Virus record (IMG/VR): IMGVR_UViG_3300042544_002506
Span: 1 to 52,732 of that record
Source of the DNA: a virus
DNA: 52,732 bases
Reading direction: 5' to 3' (one strand)
A program made the position numbers and the translations under genes. Every line of letters starts with the position of its first letter. Positions within the stretch are counted from its first letter, which is position 1. The notes beneath the pieces were generated by a model that saw only the letters and a program-made list of their open reading frames with translations, had not been told where the DNA came from and made no database searches. This document shows positions 35,715 through 44,343 of this stretch, piece by piece.

Positions 35715-35883
35715 TATATTCTTGCAGCTCGTCTTTTGTTATATGAAAACGGCATCGATCACCGTATCTAAAAAAGACCTTGTTACCATCTATTCTGTAA
35801 ATGCTGATATAATCTTCGCCTCTGCCGTTATTGAGCTTAAGAAGATTATCTCTAAATGATTCGTTGATGTATACTTTTTCCAT
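35692..35883 (-). CDS. Small hypothetical protein
   Basis: 63 residues; beta-rich centre (DYISIYRIDGNKVFFRYGDR). Last gene of the minus-strand lysis operon; function unknown. Confidence 0.6.
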   Translation of the reverse strand: MEKVYINESFRDNLLKLNNGRGEDYISIYRIDGNKVFFRYGDRCRFHITKDELQEYKKSTELA

Positions 35884-35890
35884 GTGCTTG

Positions 35891-36127
35891 TTATCTGATT
35901 TGTTCGCTTTCTAATTTTCTAAAACGAGCGTCTGAATGCCAGAGCTCATCTGTCTGCGGAGTATAAACACCTTCAACTGTTTTAATTGGTTGATCCGCTT
36001 TGAGGTGTAGAGTAGGTGGTTGATATATGTTCAATGAATTCTCTTTCTCTCTTAAGCTCCACCCGCAAGAGGTCAGCACGAGCATGATCGCTACTAAGCT
36101 TAGATGTACGAAGTTTTTCGATTTCAT
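35891..36127 (-). CDS. Outer-membrane spanin-like lipoprotein (Rz1-like)
   Basis: 78 residues from the ATG at 36127: signal peptide MKSKNFVHLSLVAIMLVLTS with lipobox LTSC (Cys 21), then a Pro-containing periplasmic part. It overlaps the 35982-36251 gene by about 146 nt in another frame, the classical Rz/Rz1 arrangement. Expected to join inner and outer membranes at lysis, which also argues for a Gram-negative host. Confidence 0.7.
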   Translation of the reverse strand: MKSKNFVHLSLVAIMLVLTSCGWSLREKENSLNIYQPPTLHLKADQPIKTVEGVYTPQTDELWHSDARFRKLESEQIR

Positions 36128-36251
36128 TGACAATTTCTTTCTGTTCCTGTCTCGACTTGACAATAATATCATAATAGAAAGCTTTAGAGCGTAGCTTAAA
36201 GTACTCAGTAAGAGCTACAAAAAAAGCTTTAAACAACGCTATAGCATCCAT
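35982..36251 (-). CDS. Inner-membrane spanin-like protein (Rz-like)
   Basis: 89 residues: a hydrophobic N-terminal segment (AIALFKAFFVALTEYF, weaker than usual) and a long periplasmic coiled coil (QEQKEIVNEIEKLRTSK; RVELKREREFIEHI). Placed between the holin-like gene and the overlapping lipoprotein. The short hydrophobic anchor is the main doubt. Confidence 0.6.
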   Translation of the reverse strand: MDAIALFKAFFVALTEYFKLRSKAFYYDIIVKSRQEQKEIVNEIEKLRTSKLSSDHARADLLRVELKREREFIEHISTTYSTPQSGSTN

Positions 36252-36433
36252 TACTTGTTCTTTGCTTTACCGATGTTAAGAGCAACAAAGTCAATAATAG
36301 CGTAGACTTTGGCAAGTGGTGTACCAGGTTCTGGAGTTGGTGTAATTGCAGCGATTGCAGATGCGAGAGCTACTGCAGCTGTTACAACATTAAACCATGG
36401 GTATTGTTGAATGTATTCGATTAGTGTTTCCAT
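36251..36433 (-). CDS. Holin-like small membrane protein
   Basis: 60 residues: FNVVTAAVALASAIAAITPTP (about 14-34) and VYAIIDFVALNIGKAKNK (about 43-60), two hydrophobic stretches and a basic end. I recall similar 'TPTPxPGTxLAKxY' proteins near phage lysis genes. First gene of the lysis operon; stop/start share one base with the spanin-like gene. Confidence 0.6.
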   Translation of the reverse strand: METLIEYIQQYPWFNVVTAAVALASAIAAITPTPEPGTPLAKVYAIIDFVALNIGKAKNK

Positions 36434-36438
36434 AAAAA

Positions 36439-36447
36439 TATTTATTC
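36439..36447 (-). promoter_or_regulatory. Late-type promoter box for lysis operon
   Basis: Minus-strand GAATAAATA, 5 nt before the ATG at 36433. Confidence 0.6.
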
Positions 36448-36473
36448 TATAAAGTTTATTTTTTTGGTAGGCG

Positions 36474-36482
36474 ACCTAAATA
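36474..36482 (+). promoter_or_regulatory. Late-type promoter box
   Basis: ACCTAAATA, 5 nt before ATG 36488; divergent from the lysis promoter. Confidence 0.6.
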
Positions 36483-36487
36483 TTTTT

Positions 36488-36691
36488 ATGATTAAAGTAT
36501 TATCAGACAATAGCGTTCAACTCTGTGGTAAAGGTAAATGCTGTCCAATCGTAACATTACGCGAAGACGGCACATATGAAGTTAAAGATGATTACGGCAA
36601 TACAGTTCTTGTTAAGAAAGAAGAGCTTGAGCTAGTAGCTGATGCAGTCAAGACTCTCGATATTAAAAGAGATCAACTAATCTGTGGATAA
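36488..36691 (+). CDS. Small hypothetical protein
   Basis: 67 residues; MIKVLSDNSVQLCGKGKCCP then VTLREDGTYEVKDDYG, a small beta domain with C-x-x-x-x-C-C. Overlaps the next gene by 8 nt. Confidence 0.65.
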   Translation: MIKVLSDNSVQLCGKGKCCPIVTLREDGTYEVKDDYGNTVLVKKEELELVADAVKTLDIKRDQLICG

Positions 36692-36974
36692 CTTATACTT
36701 CTTTACAGTCTCTTGTATAGGTCTATGCTTTATATTAAAGTATGGATCTATACTTTCTTTTATTAGAACTCCTCTTCTCAAGATTGCATTCTTCAGAGAG
36801 TTGTTTACATGTGCACTGTGTCTTGGCTTCTGGTCAGGAGTTATACTTGGCACCACTGCTTACCTCTTTAATGAAGTGAGTTTGTATGTAGCTCTCTTAT
36901 CTGCAGTGTATAGCGCTGCTACATGCTGGGTAGCTGATTATGTATTAGACATAATCGTTAAGCATTCTCGATAA
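36684..36974 (+). CDS. Membrane protein, DUF1360-like
   Basis: 96 residues with three hydrophobic segments. FRELFTCALCLGFWSGVIL (about 37-55) has the C-x-x-C-x-G-F-W-x-G motif I associate with DUF1360 membrane proteins. Translationally coupled to 36488. Role unknown. Confidence 0.65.
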   Translation: MDNLYFFTVSCIGLCFILKYGSILSFIRTPLLKIAFFRELFTCALCLGFWSGVILGTTAYLFNEVSLYVALLSAVYSAATCWVADYVLDIIVKHSR

Positions 36975-37260
36975 ACTTCAACAACTCATATAACTGAGCT
37001 GAACAATAACCCATTCCGCGTTCCTCGCTATCAGCAAGCAAATTGTTGATTACAGCTTTAAGAGGTCCGATCGGAATGGATTTTTCTTCTTCGGATTCTG
37101 GAAGAGCCGCTGTTATCATACCTGCTCCAGGCTTATTGATCCCGGTGAGATAAGAGTTTTTAATATCTAGTCTAGGTGTATACTTTAGGTTATCAGATGG
37201 ATCATTGCCCATTGGGTAGCTTTCATATATTGCTTGGAGGTCTCTAAAACTATTACTCAT
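36958..37260 (-). CDS. Hypothetical late protein
   Basis: 100 residues. N-terminus SNSFRDLQAIYESYPMG resembles the starts of the other isolated late genes (6554, 24006). Helical end (CSAQLYELLKFIENA). Convergent overlap of 17 nt with the DUF1360-like gene. Confidence 0.6.
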   Translation of the reverse strand: MSNSFRDLQAIYESYPMGNDPSDNLKYTPRLDIKNSYLTGINKPGAGMITAALPESEEEKSIPIGPLKAVINNLLADSEERGMGYCSAQLYELLKFIENA

Positions 37261-37269
37261 ACTTACGTG

Positions 37270-37277
37270 TATTTAGT
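37270..37277 (-). promoter_or_regulatory. Late-type promoter box
   Basis: Minus-strand ACTAAATA, 9 nt before the ATG at 37260. Confidence 0.6.
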
Positions 37278-37298
37278 TGAAAAGCATTAAACTTCTAT

Positions 37299-37304
37299 TA
37301 TAAT
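37299..37304 (+). promoter_or_regulatory. Possible -10 box for the nrd operon
   Basis: TATAAT preceded by AAACTTCTAT, a degraded relative of the early box; 7 nt before ATG 37312. Confidence 0.45.
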
Positions 37305-37311
37305 TTATTAA

Positions 37312-37662
37312 ATGGATAGAACACTAATTTGTCTTATCTCTGGTAAAAAATATGTATTTAGCCAGGATTACTTTAATAAAAAAGCGGAAGAGTATGGAGG
37401 TGCGGAACAACTTAAAAAGTTCTTTGTTACTAAGAAAGTAAAGTCTCTTATTGGTAGAAGTTATTCGGTTGATGAGATTCGCCGTATTCTAAGTATCAAT
37501 GGAGAGGAAGGACTTGTACCATCTGATAGTAGGGATATTATAGAAATAATGTCTTTTCATAAGATGAAAATTGATGCTTCGTCTAGACGAAATACTAACA
37601 AATTACCTACCATAAAAACCGATCCAATCGTCGCTGAATTCATAAATAACTTACAGGTATGA
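37312..37662 (+). CDS. Hypothetical protein
   Basis: 116 residues. Starts with a strand pair and conserved-looking CLISGKKYVFSQDYFNKK, then a basic helical part (VTKKVKSLIGRSYS). First gene of the operon leading into nrdB-nrdA; overlaps the next by ATGA. Function unknown. Confidence 0.65.
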   Translation: MDRTLICLISGKKYVFSQDYFNKKAEEYGGAEQLKKFFVTKKVKSLIGRSYSVDEIRRILSINGEEGLVPSDSRDIIEIMSFHKMKIDASSRRNTNKLPTIKTDPIVAEFINNLQV

Positions 37663-37889
37663 CTAAAAGATTTATTGCACAACAAGGTAGCAAAGGCACT
37701 GTTAGGGTGTTTGATGCTTCAACAGGAAACTTATATAAAATTATCAATGTCGGTGGTGATGTTGTATCACAACCAATTGTAACAGAAAGTGAAATGTCTG
37801 TCATGGTGAAATCGGGAGAAACTAATTTTCTCAAAACCTTTATATTGCCATCAGGTGGGCTGAAGAACACCGTTACACTTTCTAACTAA
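37659..37889 (+). CDS. Small beta-rich hypothetical protein
   Basis: 76 residues: short strands throughout (FIAQQGSKGTVRVFDASTGN; MSVMVKSGETNFLKTFILPS), similar in feel to small virion accessory proteins. Lies 8 nt before nrdB. Confidence 0.6.
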   Translation: MTKRFIAQQGSKGTVRVFDASTGNLYKIINVGGDVVSQPIVTESEMSVMVKSGETNFLKTFILPSGGLKNTVTLSN

Positions 37890-37897
37890 TATATACT

Positions 37898-38881
37898 ATG
37901 ACAGATATTACTATTTTCGACGAACAAATTTGTCGAAAGCCAAATCGCTATGCTTGGACTGAAAAATTCATCGAAGCAATGCATAATGGCTTTTGGACTG
38001 ATAAAGAATTCTCATTTAAATCTGATGTTCAACAATTTAAAGTTGAGCTTACCGATCAAGAAAGAGAGATTATTATACGTACACTATCAGCTATTGGACA
38101 AATTGAGGTAGCTGTTAAGACATTCTGGGCTAAGCTCGGTGAAAATCTTCCTCATCCATCTTTACAAGATCTTGGTTATGTTATGGCTAACGTAGAAGTT
38201 ATACATAATAATGCATATGAAAGACTTATATCTGTATTAGATCTTGAGGATGTATTTGAAGAGAACCTTAAACTAGAGTGGATTCAAGGCAGAGTAAAGT
38301 ATTTACGTAAATACACACATAAGTTTTACAAAGACAGCCGTAAGCAATATCTATATGCATTGATCTTGTTTACTCTCTTTGTTGAGAATGTGTCTCTTTT
38401 TTCTCAATTTTATATTATTAACTGGTTTGCGAGATTTAAGAATGTACTTAAAGATACAGATCAACAAGTAAAATATACACGTAATGAGGAGAATATTCAC
38501 GCTCTTGTTGGTATCAAAATTATCAATACTATTCGTGAAGAGCTTCCTTCTCTGTTTGACGAAGAGTTAGAGCAAAAGATTCATAGCGAAGCTCATGAAG
38601 CATTTAAGTCTGAAGCTAAGATTGTTGACTGGATGATTAACGGTATTCAAGAGCCAAGTCTTTCAGCACCTATTCTCAAAGAGTTTATTAAGAATCGTAT
38701 TAACGAGTCACTTGCACAAATTGGATTTAAGCCAGCTTTTGAAGTAGATAAAGAACTTTTAGAGTCTACAATGTGGTTCGAGGAAGAGTTACTAGGCAAT
38801 AATATGGTAGACTTCTTTCATTCGCGTCCAGTTGACTACGCTAAGAATACGCAATCATTTTCAGAAGACGACTTATTTTAA
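37898..38881 (+). CDS. nrdB: Ribonucleotide reductase class Ia, small (radical) subunit
   Basis: 327 residues. Di-iron ligands are visible in order: E70, E100 and H103 (VEVIHNNAY), E163, E198 and H201 (NEENIH). Y107, four after H103, matches the tyrosyl-radical position of E. coli NrdB (Y122). Supplies the radical to NrdA for reducing ribonucleoside diphosphates. nrdA follows after 3 nt. It feeds phage DNA synthesis. Confidence 0.95.
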   Translation: MTDITIFDEQICRKPNRYAWTEKFIEAMHNGFWTDKEFSFKSDVQQFKVELTDQEREIIIRTLSAIGQIEVAVKTFWAKLGENLPHPSLQDLGYVMANVEVIHNNAYERLISVLDLEDVFEENLKLEWIQGRVKYLRKYTHKFYKDSRKQYLYALILFTLFVENVSLFSQFYIINWFARFKNVLKDTDQQVKYTRNEENIHALVGIKIINTIREELPSLFDEELEQKIHSEAHEAFKSEAKIVDWMINGIQEPSLSAPILKEFIKNRINESLAQIGFKPAFEVDKELLESTMWFEEELLGNNMVDFFHSRPVDYAKNTQSFSEDDLF

Positions 38882-38884
38882 TAT

Positions 38885-40534
38885 ATGGAAAAATACAAAT
38901 GGCTTAATAAAGATTCACGAAAGTTTCTTGAGAGGGACTATCTACTTGAAGGAGAAACTCCAGAACAACGTATAGCAGATATTGCTAACAGTGCTCAGAA
39001 GCTTCTTCGTAAAGATGGTTTCGCAGAGAAGTTTATTGATTATATGGAGAGAGGCTTTTACTCTCTTTCAACTCCAATCTGGACTAACTTCGGACGTAAA
39101 AGAGGCCTGCCTATTTCTTGCTTTGGGAGTTACATTCCAGATGATATTGTAGGCATTCTTCAAAAGGTTGGTGAAGTTGGAGCTATGTCTGCTGGAGGCG
39201 GAGGTACATCCGCGTACTTTGGAGATGTAAGATCACGTGGCTCTAAAATTAGTTCTAATGGTACATCAACAGGCGTTCATCATCAGCTGACTGTATTTGA
39301 AGCATTGACCAATTATGTATCTCAAGGAAGTGTAAGACGTGGTTCTTTCGCTGCTTATCTACCTATTGATCATGGCGATATCGAAGAGTTTCTCAAAATT
39401 CGATCTGAAGGTAACAATATTCAAGAAATGTCTTTTGGGATTACTGTAACCGATGAATGGTTAAACTCCATGTATGAAGGTGACAAAGAGAAGAGACGTA
39501 TTTGGGGTCTAGTTATTAAGAAGAGATTTGAAACTGGTTACCCATATATCTTCTTTACTGATACTGCAAACAATCAAGCTCCTCAAGTCTATAAAGATAA
39601 AGGTAAACGTATTAATGCTAGTAATCTATGCACAGAAATTTTCCTATCTACAGATGAGAACGAATCATTTGTTTGTGATCTATCTTCTCTCAATCTTGAA
39701 AAATGGGATGAAATTAAAGAGTTACCAGATGTTATTGAAGTACTGAGCTATTTCCTCGATGCAGTTATGACTGAGTTTATCGAAAAGACTGCAGGTAATC
39801 CTCTTATGGTAGCTGCTCGAAATTTCGCTATCAATCAACGTGCTCTTGGTATAGGTGTTCTTGGGTGGCATTCATACTTACAATCAAAGTCTGTACCGTT
39901 TGAATCCTTGGAAGCTAAGTTTACAAACATCGAGATTTGGGAACGTATCAGAAACGATGCTGATGCTGCAACAGCTAAGATGGCTACTGAATATGGTGAA
40001 CCTCCTCTTTTAGAAGGCTACGGTAAGCGTAATGTAACTATGCTTGCTATTGCTCCTACAACTTCGAGTAGCTTTATTCTTGGTCAAGTTAGTCCGAGCA
40101 TTGAGCCACTTAACAGTAACTACTTTGTTAAGGATCTCGCTAAAGGTAAGTTTACATACCGTAATCCATATCTTGAGAAGATGCTAGAGTCAAAAGATAA
40201 AAATGATACAGATACATGGAAGTCTATTCTTACAAGAGGTGGATCTGTTCAGCATCTTGACTTCTTATCGCAAGATGAGAAAGATATCTTTAAGACATTC
40301 GGTGAGATTTCTCAGAAAGAAATTATTACACAAGCTGCTGATAGACAGCAGTATATTGATCAAGGGCAGTCGCTTAACTTAATGATTCCTCCTGCTGTTA
40401 AAGCTAAGGAAGTTAACGAGTTAATTAAGTTTGCGTGGGAGAGCGGAATTAAGTCGCTCTACTACCAACGGTCAGCTAATCCAGCTCAAGAGCTTGCACG
40501 ATCTATATTAACGTGTTCGTCTTGTGAAGGTTAA
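38885..40534 (+). CDS. nrdA: Ribonucleotide reductase class Ia, large subunit (short form)
   Basis: 549 residues, shorter than the roughly 760 of E. coli NrdA: there is no N-terminal ATP-cone, so allosteric activity control by dATP is probably missing. Catalytic site motif N-L-C-T-E near residue 248, substrate-binding GGGGTSAYFGDVRSRGS near 103-120 and the C-terminal redox pair C544/C547 (LTCSSCEG) are present. The order nrdB-nrdA is the reverse of E. coli. A strong terminator follows. Confidence 0.93.
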   Translation: MEKYKWLNKDSRKFLERDYLLEGETPEQRIADIANSAQKLLRKDGFAEKFIDYMERGFYSLSTPIWTNFGRKRGLPISCFGSYIPDDIVGILQKVGEVGAMSAGGGGTSAYFGDVRSRGSKISSNGTSTGVHHQLTVFEALTNYVSQGSVRRGSFAAYLPIDHGDIEEFLKIRSEGNNIQEMSFGITVTDEWLNSMYEGDKEKRRIWGLVIKKRFETGYPYIFFTDTANNQAPQVYKDKGKRINASNLCTEIFLSTDENESFVCDLSSLNLEKWDEIKELPDVIEVLSYFLDAVMTEFIEKTAGNPLMVAARNFAINQRALGIGVLGWHSYLQSKSVPFESLEAKFTNIEIWERIRNDADAATAKMATEYGEPPLLEGYGKRNVTMLAIAPTTSSSFILGQVSPSIEPLNSNYFVKDLAKGKFTYRNPYLEKMLESKDKNDTDTWKSILTRGGSVQHLDFLSQDEKDIFKTFGEISQKEIITQAADRQQYIDQGQSLNLMIPPAVKAKEVNELIKFAWESGIKSLYYQRSANPAQELARSILTCSSCEG

Positions 40535-40539
40535 TAATT

Positions 40540-40566
40540 AACCCCGGCAATGCCGGGGTTTTTTTT
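40540..40566 (+). terminator. Rho-independent terminator
   Basis: AACCCCGG/CCGGGGTT, loop CAATG, then TTTTTT. Ends the nrd operon; also lies just downstream of the convergent amidase gene. Confidence 0.9.
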
Positions 40567-41326
40567 ACTTAGAATTTAATTTGCGTAAGTCGGTTAATGC
40601 TGCGACTGTAGCGTCTATTCGTTTATCGTATTTTGCAGATGGTATAATTACTCCATCAAATACTGTTTTTCCAAGTACAATACTTAGACCTTGAATTGCT
40701 TCTGACCTAGTATATCCTTTATTAAGAGTAACATAATCAACAACTGGTACAATGTCAACGATATTATCATTAACTATTTCTTCAGTTTTAACATTTGTAC
40801 GCTTACTATTAATTAAGCTTATAACCCATGGCTTAGTAACTTTAATACCAGGGCATGTTTTCGATGTCTTTGGATCATCTCTATGAAAACGAATCGTGGT
40901 ATTATTAATTTCAATTCCAAGCCACTCAGCAAGGACAGCTACTGTTTCAGCTGCAGTCTCCCAGCATTGTAAACCTCTACCTGACAATGGATCTTCCTTA
41001 TCATAATCTCCTAACACCTCGATACCAATAGAATTTCGATTAAACGAAACCGCGTGAATACCAGACATTGTTGGCGGAGTCATTCCGAAGATTTGATCTT
41101 CATCGATAAAGAAATGAGGACCTCTAGACCAGCCTAACTCGCCGGAATAAAAGGTTTTAATATTTTCAATATGCTGTATAGTAAATCCTTTTGGTCTCTG
41201 AGCTAGTGAAGGAGCTGCAGTATGGTGAAGTACAATACAATTAATGGCTGCTGGTTTTGTGAGTGTTTGGAGGTACTCTTTTAATGAATTTGGTGTCCAA
41301 ACTCTTCCGGTATTTTCGAATGACAT
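40565..41326 (-). CDS. N-acetylmuramoyl-L-alanine amidase endolysin
   Basis: 253 residues. About residues 28-180 form an Amidase_2/PGRP domain: zinc ligands in IVLHHTA (H34/H35), IRFHRDD and SKTCPGI, as in T7-type amidases. HFFIDEDQIFGM and SIGIEVLGDYD support the fold. The last 60 residues (KGYTRSEAIQGLSIVLGK) may bind the cell wall. It cuts the amide bond between MurNAc and the stem peptide. No signal peptide, so it would need the holin, or acts from the virion. Confidence 0.88.
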   Translation of the reverse strand: MSFENTGRVWTPNSLKEYLQTLTKPAAINCIVLHHTAAPSLAQRPKGFTIQHIENIKTFYSGELGWSRGPHFFIDEDQIFGMTPPTMSGIHAVSFNRNSIGIEVLGDYDKEDPLSGRGLQCWETAAETVAVLAEWLGIEINNTTIRFHRDDPKTSKTCPGIKVTKPWVISLINSKRTNVKTEEIVNDNIVDIVPVVDYVTLNKGYTRSEAIQGLSIVLGKTVFDGVIIPSAKYDKRIDATVAALTDLRKLNSK

Positions 41327-41333
41327 ACATAAG

Positions 41334-41340
41334 TATTTAT
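41334..41340 (-). promoter_or_regulatory. Late-type promoter box
   Basis: Minus-strand ATAAATA (in GTTATAAATA), 7 nt before the ATG at 41326. Confidence 0.65.
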
Positions 41341-41352
41341 AACAATTTTAAC

Positions 41353-42024
41353 ATGAAACCTTTTATGAAAGCAAAAAAATGGAAATATAAACTAAACGAC
41401 AACTCTGATGAAGCTGAAGTTTCAGAAGGTTACCAACCTCAAATTTTTATAACACCTCAAGCAAGTGGCGGCATGTCACAACAGCAAGCAAGTCTAAGGG
41501 TAGTAGAAAATACTATCTTTTTTTATGGCGAGGTAAATGATAGCACATGTCTGGATCTCAACGCGATCCTTATTGATCTCGATGCTAAAATCTGGAACAC
41601 ATTTGCGTTTATTGACTCTGCTACTAAGCCTCATATCAAGCTTAGAATTAAATCTGATGGAGGAGAGATCTTCTCCGCTCTTTCAACTATCGATGTTATC
41701 AGAAATCTTAAGTGCGATGTCTATACATATGTAGATGGATGCGCTGCTTCTGCTGCAACACTGCTATCTATTTGCGGTAAGAAGAGATTCATTGGTAAGA
41801 ATGCATTCATGTTGATCCACCAATTATCTGCAGGTAGTACTGGTAAGTTTAAAGAGCTTGAAGACAGCTTTGAGAACTGTAAAGTTGTAATGAAACTTCT
41901 TAAGGATATCTACAAGCAATACACGAAGATAAACATGAAAACTCTTAACGAGATTCTCGATCATGACTTATGGATGGATGCTTCTACGTGTTTGAACTAC
42001 GGGCTTGTTGACGAGATCATTTAA
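41353..42024 (+). CDS. ClpP-like serine protease
   Basis: 223 residues from ATG 41353. ClpP-fold motifs: oxyanion IKSDGGEIFSAL (about 99-110), nucleophile S133 in GCAASAATL, His 156 in MLIHQLS, and a likely Asp 221 in GLVDEII. The N-terminal 50 residues are an extra, poorly conserved extension. In many phages this fold is the head-maturation protease; here it neighbours baseplate genes, so it could be that or a ClpP homologue acting on other proteins. Ends 4 nt inside the convergent spike gene. Confidence 0.82.
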   Translation: MKPFMKAKKWKYKLNDNSDEAEVSEGYQPQIFITPQASGGMSQQQASLRVVENTIFFYGEVNDSTCLDLNAILIDLDAKIWNTFAFIDSATKPHIKLRIKSDGGEIFSALSTIDVIRNLKCDVYTYVDGCAASAATLLSICGKKRFIGKNAFMLIHQLSAGSTGKFKELEDSFENCKVVMKLLKDIYKQYTKINMKTLNEILDHDLWMDASTCLNYGLVDEII

Positions 42025-43562
42025 GCCTGCGCAGTTTTAAACTCGTGTACTACCTGAGTTGCGGGTGTAGTTATGAACTTGTTAATACTATTGTTCATAG
42101 CTGCATTCCGCAACGCTTCATTTGAAGTGTATAGCTTGAGAGGTACATTGTTGAAGTGATGTGAGTGAGGTTCAAGCTCAACTGTATTAGGTGTACTAAC
42201 CGCATACACTCTACCATCTGCTCCAAGTACTCCAATTACAGTACCTTCTACTAACTTGCCAAATACTTTCGTCTCATATGTCTGCTGTACTTCAACAGGA
42301 GCACTTATATGATTAACATATGTTTCGCCTTCTGTATAAGTTGAGCCACTAACTATAAGATTCTTTGCAACACCTACACTTGAATCAAGTAGTACTTGTC
42401 TTGGCGATCTTATCATGATACGAGGAGCAAATATATCTACATACGTAGAACTGTTTAATGTAGCTCCTCCTACACCTGAAATATTAACAAGTGTACCAGC
42501 TAGTTTAACGCTTGTACCGCTGAATGTTATAGGTCCTGTTGTTTTAATCTGAACACCGCCAGACCCTACCATCACATTATACTTATTACCAACTGTAAGT
42601 GTTTTTGTACCGCATGGAAAGTTGCTCGCGTTATCAACTTCTTCTACAAGTGGCAATTCACCGAAGTGTCTAAATACACTCTTTTTAGACACACCTATTT
42701 CTGTAACGCATGATCTACCTTCACTATCTATACGAACAGAAGGATAGTTATTAACTACAGCTCCAATTGTCTCGATGCTGTGTCTTTTAACTGAAGAGAT
42801 CTCATCACCTCCATTACCAAGCTTGCTCTCTATCACAGATAGCTCATCTTGGATTTCAATCATTCGATCCTTCAGGTTTGCCTTTGCTGAATTAGTAGTC
42901 CATTGTCCATCCTGAGTCGAAGAAGAGATACTAGCACCATAACGGATAATTCCAGATGCACTTGTACCAGTTTGCTGACCAAATGCTTGATCTATATTAC
43001 CTACATCAGGTGATGTTTGCGCTGGTGGGTTTGTTGATTTATCTGGTATTGGAGCGTAAGATGTAACTTCATCTACATCACTATTCACACTTGGAACTTT
43101 AACATAACCACTAAAGTTATTGTTAACGGATAGTCTCGAATTTTTACCTAAGTCAGGATTGCTTATTCTTTGCCCGCTTAGACCTCGTAGTAAATTAAAC
43201 TGAGAGTTAATAGCAGCTATATCTTTGTACTTGTCTCTCCATTCTGCGTGTTGCTCAACTTGCTCCTTAGTAATATGACCCTTTAATTCATATGAGTTAC
43301 CACCAACACGTACAATATTGTCTTTCTCTACATACAGTGAGTTAGTATTACCTACAGTGTGAAACTCGTCAAATAAAACTGTAGTCTGCTTATTGTTTGT
43401 AGCTAACTCATTTGTAACAACATTATTGATAGCTATATTTGACCCAGCATATTGAGAAATTTTAATTTCTTCTCTATCAGTAGAGTTATTAATTTCTATC
43501 GTACCGCCTCGTTGATTAACGATTAGTTTATTGCGGTAATCTTTTGTACTAGATTCTTTCAT
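42021..43562 (-). CDS. Baseplate spike protein, gp5 C-terminal beta-helix-like
   Basis: 513 residues. From about residue 290 on, short strands with repeated small motifs (GGVQIKTTGPITFSGTSVKL; YVDIFAPRIMIRSP) fit the triple beta-helix of T4 gp5, and LEPHSHHFNNVPLKLYTSNE near the end resembles spike C-termini. No lysozyme domain is seen. It follows the OB-fold gene by 1 nt; together they make a split gp5. Confidence 0.7.
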   Translation of the reverse strand: MKESSTKDYRNKLIVNQRGGTIEINNSTDREEIKISQYAGSNIAINNVVTNELATNNKQTTVLFDEFHTVGNTNSLYVEKDNIVRVGGNSYELKGHITKEQVEQHAEWRDKYKDIAAINSQFNLLRGLSGQRISNPDLGKNSRLSVNNNFSGYVKVPSVNSDVDEVTSYAPIPDKSTNPPAQTSPDVGNIDQAFGQQTGTSASGIIRYGASISSSTQDGQWTTNSAKANLKDRMIEIQDELSVIESKLGNGGDEISSVKRHSIETIGAVVNNYPSVRIDSEGRSCVTEIGVSKKSVFRHFGELPLVEEVDNASNFPCGTKTLTVGNKYNVMVGSGGVQIKTTGPITFSGTSVKLAGTLVNISGVGGATLNSSTYVDIFAPRIMIRSPRQVLLDSSVGVAKNLIVSGSTYTEGETYVNHISAPVEVQQTYETKVFGKLVEGTVIGVLGADGRVYAVSTPNTVELEPHSHHFNNVPLKLYTSNEALRNAAMNNSINKFITTPATQVVHEFKTAQA

Positions 43563-43563
43563 A

Positions 43564-44298
43564 TTATTTCTTTACATTTTCGAACACACCAGGTTGTGTT
43601 AATGACTGTTTTTCACAATCAGGTTGGTCATGGTTATACATAAGACTTATCTCTCTATAGTCGTGACGTACACCAAAATAGACAGGAAAGTTTGTATCGC
43701 CATTATAGTGAAACACCCACACTTTTGTACCTATCTCTGGTACACCAAATACACCCTTCGACTTATTTACTTGTTTTGATGGACGAGTGAGAAAACTATA
43801 TGGGTTGTTGTTAGCTGTCATCAACTCTGTTGGATCACGAAAAGCATCTCCTATTGAGCCACCATATTCTTCATAAAACCAAGCTGGTGAAAAGCTTCCA
43901 TTCTCTACTGAAGGTGATTCTGTATTATTAGTTTCGAACTCATCAAAGTAATCAGTATCTGAGATTGTACATATTTGTCCATCAGCATTATATCGTCCTG
44001 GGCCACCTTCACCGAAAAGCGGTGCGCATGGCTCAGCCCAAGGAATAAAATTTGATATCTCCTCGTAAATCTTTGTATCAGACCAGCTATCATTTTTATT
44101 GTTAGATCCTGGAAAGCGCATACTAAACTTTTTGTAATCTGCTAACCAGTTCTGCAATGGTTGATTACTTATTTCTGGAATGTATACTTTCACTCTGTAT
44201 AAGCTTCGAGGATCGTTATTTTTAACTACGATGCCTTTATAGAAAGATGTGTCATCTCTCTTATACTCAACAGCACTATTTACACCACGAACAAACAT
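43564..44298 (-). CDS. Baseplate hub OB-fold protein, gp5 N-terminal-like
   Basis: 244 residues. YKGIVVKNNDPRSLYRVKVY (about 21-40) and FGVPEIGTKVWVFHYNGDTN (about 190-209) are the two halves of the gp5/VgrG OB-fold, with a large insertion between. It would sit at the top of the central spike, under the gp27-like hub. First gene of a minus-strand late operon. Confidence 0.75.
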   Translation of the reverse strand: MFVRGVNSAVEYKRDDTSFYKGIVVKNNDPRSLYRVKVYIPEISNQPLQNWLADYKKFSMRFPGSNNKNDSWSDTKIYEEISNFIPWAEPCAPLFGEGGPGRYNADGQICTISDTDYFDEFETNNTESPSVENGSFSPAWFYEEYGGSIGDAFRDPTELMTANNNPYSFLTRPSKQVNKSKGVFGVPEIGTKVWVFHYNGDTNFPVYFGVRHDYREISLMYNHDQPDCEKQSLTQPGVFENVKK

Positions 44299-44304
44299 TA
44301 TAAC

Positions 44305-44312
44305 TATTTATC
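44305..44312 (-). promoter_or_regulatory. Late-type promoter box
   Basis: Minus-strand GATAAATA, 6 nt before the ATG at 44298. Confidence 0.65.
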
Positions 44313-44343
44313 GGAGACCACTTGATCTTCAATAGATAGGTAA

